From contig PBOG01000100.1 in assembly GCA_002724245.1 (NCBI GenBank), positions 17,941 to 81,940 of the forward strand: DNA of 64,000 bases, in the 5' to 3' direction. This DNA is from Planctomycetaceae bacterium (lineage in GTDB: Bacteria; Planctomycetota; Planctomycetia; Pirellulales; Pirellulaceae). The notes under the pieces are model-generated. The model did not search any database. It had not been told where the DNA came from and saw only the letters and a program-made list of their open reading frames with translations. This document shows, one piece after another, positions 61,377 to 64,000 of the stretch (the first letter of the stretch is position 1; each line of letters starts with the position of its first letter). Position numbers and translations under genes: made by a program.

Positions 61377-64000
61377 ATGAACGTACCGCACGCACGTCGC
61401 ACCATGGGAACCCGGCACGGACCGTACGGACTGGTGTTCATGATCACCGTTCTGGTCAGCACGACCTCTCCACTGCGCGGCAAAGACCTGTTCCTGCTGC
61501 ATGCCGACGGACCGACGGCCAATGCCGATTACGCGGTCGGTAAGCGCGACGCGCGACCGGTTCCCGCCAACGGCTACAAAGTGGCGGGGACCAGCGACGA
61601 GGGGCGCTGGGGACGAAGTGTCGATCTGACCGCCACCGACACGACCTGTATTTTTGATGCGCAAGGAAATATCAACCCGCAGCGGGGAACCGTCGACTTC
61701 TGGTTCCGCATCACAGCGCATCAGGAAAATATGTACCACCCGCTGTTTGGCTGGTACCGACCACCCAATCAACCGGGTAACAAGAAGCGCGTATCGGGAA
61801 TGGAAGTCTACTATCAGAACTCCGTCCTCACCCTGGGCCTGCATACGCCCAAGTCCAAAGGGTACTCCCAGGCGGCCCCCTGGAAACTCAATCAGTGGCA
61901 TCACCTGGCACTCCACTGGGATTGTTCGGGGGGTGCCGGACAGAGTGTCTACAACGTGTTCCTCGATGGGCAGAACGTGATTCAGGTGACAGACGGCGGA
62001 ACACTTTCTGGCGAGGGAGGTGAATTGCATCTGGGTATCTGGGACTATGGCTGGGGCCATTTCCTGCATGGTCAGATCGATGAGCTCAGAATTACCGACC
62101 AGATTGAGCACCCAGTCGCCTTCACACCGCCCACCAAGCCGTATGCGCTGGCCGCCACACTCCCCTACGCGCAGCAGACATATCAGCTGGCCCGCCATCG
62201 GCTGCTGAAATTGCGCGCCGAAATGAAGCAACTGCTGGCCTTTTCCGGCACCCAGGGCGACGAGGACGCCGCGCGCATTCTGCGGTCGGGGCAACAGACG
62301 TCGGTAACCAGCGAAGCAAAGCTGGGAGCGCTCCAATCCGCCCTCAAGGCGCAGAAGCCCGACATCGCTGATCTCTGCCTGGCGGCCGACGGGATCGCCC
62401 GAGAGATCAACACGGCCCGCGTGGCGATCTACCGAATCTCCGCCGAGGCGCGCGCGCTGGCGGCACAGGAAGACCAGCGGTCGCTGCTCTTCAAAGACCT
62501 CAACGATCAACTGGCCGGTGAGGCCTTGATCCTCAACGGCAAACAGTTGTTTCTCGACGACTACCTGATCGCAGAAATGCAGGGCGTGCAGAAAGTCCTC
62601 AACCGGCCGACCAGGCACCCCCGCAACCCGCTGGTGGTCCCCGACCTGCCCTGGGAACAACACGGGTTCTATGCCAACGGGACCGTGTTGTACGACCGAC
62701 AGGAACGCTTGTTCAAAGCTTGGATCCACCTCTGGAAACACGCGGGTGAAGAACTGGCAGCCACCCAGGGCTTCTACGCCTATTTGACCTCGCGCAACGG
62801 GATTGACTGGACCAAACCGGTGATCAACGCCGCCGAACAGACCAATCGCATTCTGCCGCCGGGCGGCGCGGCGGGATTTTGCGGTCAAGGCATCATGAAA
62901 GATCCGCGCGCGGAGAATCCGGCGCAGCGGTACAAGATGATCTTCAACAGCCATCCGGCCGACCATCCCCAGGACCTGCAAACGGGTGTCGCCTATTCGC
63001 CCGATGGCATTTCCTGGACAGCCGATCCACAGAATCCAGTGATTCCTTTTGGTGACACGCAAAGTGCGCCGTTGTGGGATGCCCGCCGCCGCGCGTACCT
63101 GGCCTTTGTCCGCACAGGACCCCCCAACGTGCGCGGCATCGCTCGCGTAGAGAGCCACGACTTTCGTCACTGGTCCCCCAAGATCACCGTGTTTCCACCG
63201 GGGGCGACCAAACTGGACGCCCCGTTTCGCAGTGTCCCCTACGGCATGAAAGCCATGACCTACGCGGGAAATTTCATTGGGCTGCTCAACATGTACCATT
63301 GGGAAACGCTGGGACCGATTCCCCAGGACAAACTCTGGCAAGACAAAGTCAATGTGCAACTGGCATTCAGCCGTAATGGCGTCACCTGGAACCGAGTGGG
63401 ACCCCAAGGCGTGATCCCCCATGAGGCACTCTCAGAGGACCGCGATTGGCAAACGATTGCAGAAAACCAGGTGTTCCTCCAGTATGGGAAACACCAACAG
63501 GAGTGGGACTGGGGCCAGATCTATGCCCACCACGCACCGGTCGTTGTTGATGACAAAATCTGGATCTACTACACCGGACTGGGAAGTCGACACTGGTCGA
63601 ATTACCACGGCGACGAAAAGCCTCCCAAAAGTGGCCTGGGCCTGGCGACGCTGCGTTTGGACGGTTTTGTTTCGGTAGATGCGGCCGGCGAGGGATCTCT
63701 GCTGACCAAGCCCTTCATCGCGCTGGGCGATACCCTGGTGATCAATGCCAACGCCTCCCAGGGAGAAATCCGTGTCGAGGCAATCGACGCGCTGGGACGC
63801 GTCATCAAGGGTTTTTCAGAGGCCGAGTGCCAACCGATCAGCAGCGACCAGGTCCGTCACGTGGTGACCTGGCAGCAGGGCGCCAACTGCCATCCCCTAC
63901 AGGGCCGTCCGATCCAACTGCGGTTCTATCTCAAAGATGCCAAGCTGTACTCCCTGGAGTTCCAGATCCGCCACAAGCATTATGTGCCCATCTCCTACTC
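61377..64000 (+). CDS. LamG + GH32-like secreted protein (partial, C-terminus cut)
   Basis: Translated by reading codons from ATG 61377 to the right edge: at least 874 residues without a stop. A signal segment (PYGLVFMITVLVSTTSPLRG) is followed by a LamG domain, about 40-245 (SVDLTATDTTCIFDAQGN; GTVDFWFRITAHQENM; KLNQWHHLALHWDCSG; GQIDELRITDQIE), then a helical linker rich in Gln/Ala to about 385. From about 391, KQLFLDDYLIAEMQG opens a GH32-like propeller (ATQGFYAYLTSRNGIDWTKP; GVAYSPDGISWTADPQNPVIPFG; IARVESHDFRHWSP; VNVQLAFSRNGVTWNRVGP), and a sandwich domain begins near 765. The same LDDYLI entry occurs at 28365. The open antisense frame 63422-61344 over it is spurious. Function: probable glycan-binding hydrolase. 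Confidence 0.88.
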   Translation, partial: MNVPHARRTMGTRHGPYGLVFMITVLVSTTSPLRGKDLFLLHADGPTANADYAVGKRDARPVPANGYKVAGTSDEGRWGRSVDLTATDTTCIFDAQGNINPQRGTVDFWFRITAHQENMYHPLFGWYRPPNQPGNKKRVSGMEVYYQNSVLTLGLHTPKSKGYSQAAPWKLNQWHHLALHWDCSGGAGQSVYNVFLDGQNVIQVTDGGTLSGEGGELHLGIWDYGWGHFLHGQIDELRITDQIEHPVAFTPPTKPYALAATLPYAQQTYQLARHRLLKLRAEMKQLLAFSGTQGDEDAARILRSGQQTSVTSEAKLGALQSALKAQKPDIADLCLAADGIAREINTARVAIYRISAEARALAAQEDQRSLLFKDLNDQLAGEALILNGKQLFLDDYLIAEMQGVQKVLNRPTRHPRNPLVVPDLPWEQHGFYANGTVLYDRQERLFKAWIHLWKHAGEELAATQGFYAYLTSRNGIDWTKPVINAAEQTNRILPPGGAAGFCGQGIMKDPRAENPAQRYKMIFNSHPADHPQDLQTGVAYSPDGISWTADPQNPVIPFGDTQSAPLWDARRRAYLAFVRTGPPNVRGIARVESHDFRHWSPKITVFPPGATKLDAPFRSVPYGMKAMTYAGNFIGLLNMYHWETLGPIPQDKLWQDKVNVQLAFSRNGVTWNRVGPQGVIPHEALSEDRDWQTIAENQVFLQYGKHQQEWDWGQIYAHHAPVVVDDKIWIYYTGLGSRHWSNYHGDEKPPKSGLGLATLRLDGFVSVDAAGEGSLLTKPFIALGDTLVINANASQGEIRVEAIDALGRVIKGFSEAECQPISSDQVRHVVTWQQGANCHPLQGRPIQLRFYLKDAKLYSLEFQIRHKHYVPISY

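Noticed and set aside
61344..63422. Minus-strand open frame of 692 codons
   Set aside because: It lies wholly antisense to the LamG/GH32-like gene starting at 61377, shows no domain motif, and has the composition of a shadow frame.
1..64000. Search by eye for tRNA, rRNA, CRISPR arrays, transposases, integrases and attachment sites
   Set aside because: Nothing with cloverleaf-like arms, repeat-spacer pattern or transposase motif was seen; a weak T-loop-like match near 29945 has no pairing arms.

Overview
The window looks like a chromosome segment of a free-living member of the phylum Planctomycetes (PVC superphylum). It is GC-rich and many genes lack a clear Shine-Dalgarno site. The strongest sign is the density of families that are expanded almost only in this group: DUF1501, DUF1552, DUF1549/DUF1553 cytochromes, DUF1587/1592/1588/1585 cytochromes and PVC-type heme-binding CxxCH beta-propellers. 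I count 34 protein genes, two of them cut by the window ends. I found no rRNA, tRNA, CRISPR array, insertion sequence or phage gene. Nothing allows a species name.

Layout. 1-2714 (minus): three surface-glycan genes (TupA-like ATP-grasp, a GT-A glycosyltransferase with a DTD motif, a GT2 enzyme). 2973-8990 (minus): a large LamG/PSCyt1/DUF1549/DUF1553 cytochrome with its DUF1501 partner, then a GH32/43-like beta-propeller protein. 9497-15758 (plus): an S1/P1-nuclease or phospholipase C-like protein with an NPCBM domain, a propeller/metallophosphoesterase-like protein, and two related small-barrel proteins. 16504-17769: msrP and a small membrane protein. 17860-21654: a DUF1592-type cytochrome with DUF1552. 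21758-28067: a divergent DUF1549/1553 cytochrome and DUF1501, then a PPC-domain protein. 28365-41994: a second GH32-like protein, a diheme PVC propeller protein, rhmD, a giant ceramidase/PVC-cytochrome fusion, and a third GH43-like propeller. 42462-47061: two zinc metalloproteases and an SMP-30-like protein. 47244-53700: iorA/iorB, a solitary DUF1501 and a CotH-kinase lipoprotein. 53717-57506 (minus): a second DUF1552/DUF1588 pair. 57840-61289: two convergent PQQ-type propellers and a SnoaL/LEH-like protein. 61377-64000: a LamG + GH32-like protein running off the end.

How it may work together. About 30 of the 34 proteins carry a signal peptide, Tat-like leader, lipobox or membrane segment, so nearly the whole segment encodes envelope or periplasmic proteins. 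Established knowledge: planctomycete cytochrome/DUF15xx pairs co-occur, and DUF1501 is in the sulfatase/alkaline phosphatase superfamily, but their substrates are poorly known. Inference: the window is a mosaic of small two- to three-gene modules for breaking down complex exogenous polymers (sugar-binding LamG, NPCBM and discoidin domains, GH-like propellers, ceramidase, proteases, rhamnonate dehydratase) coupled to periplasmic c-type cytochromes.

The points most worth following are the 1843-residue ceramidase/heme-protein fusion, the long plus-strand gene at the right end hidden under a spurious antisense ORF, the single-copy/triple-copy barrel protein pair, the lectin-tailed metalloprotease, an MsrP with a non-MsrQ membrane partner, and a 13-bp match to the Tn5 mosaic end at 57768-57780 that may be a library artefact.
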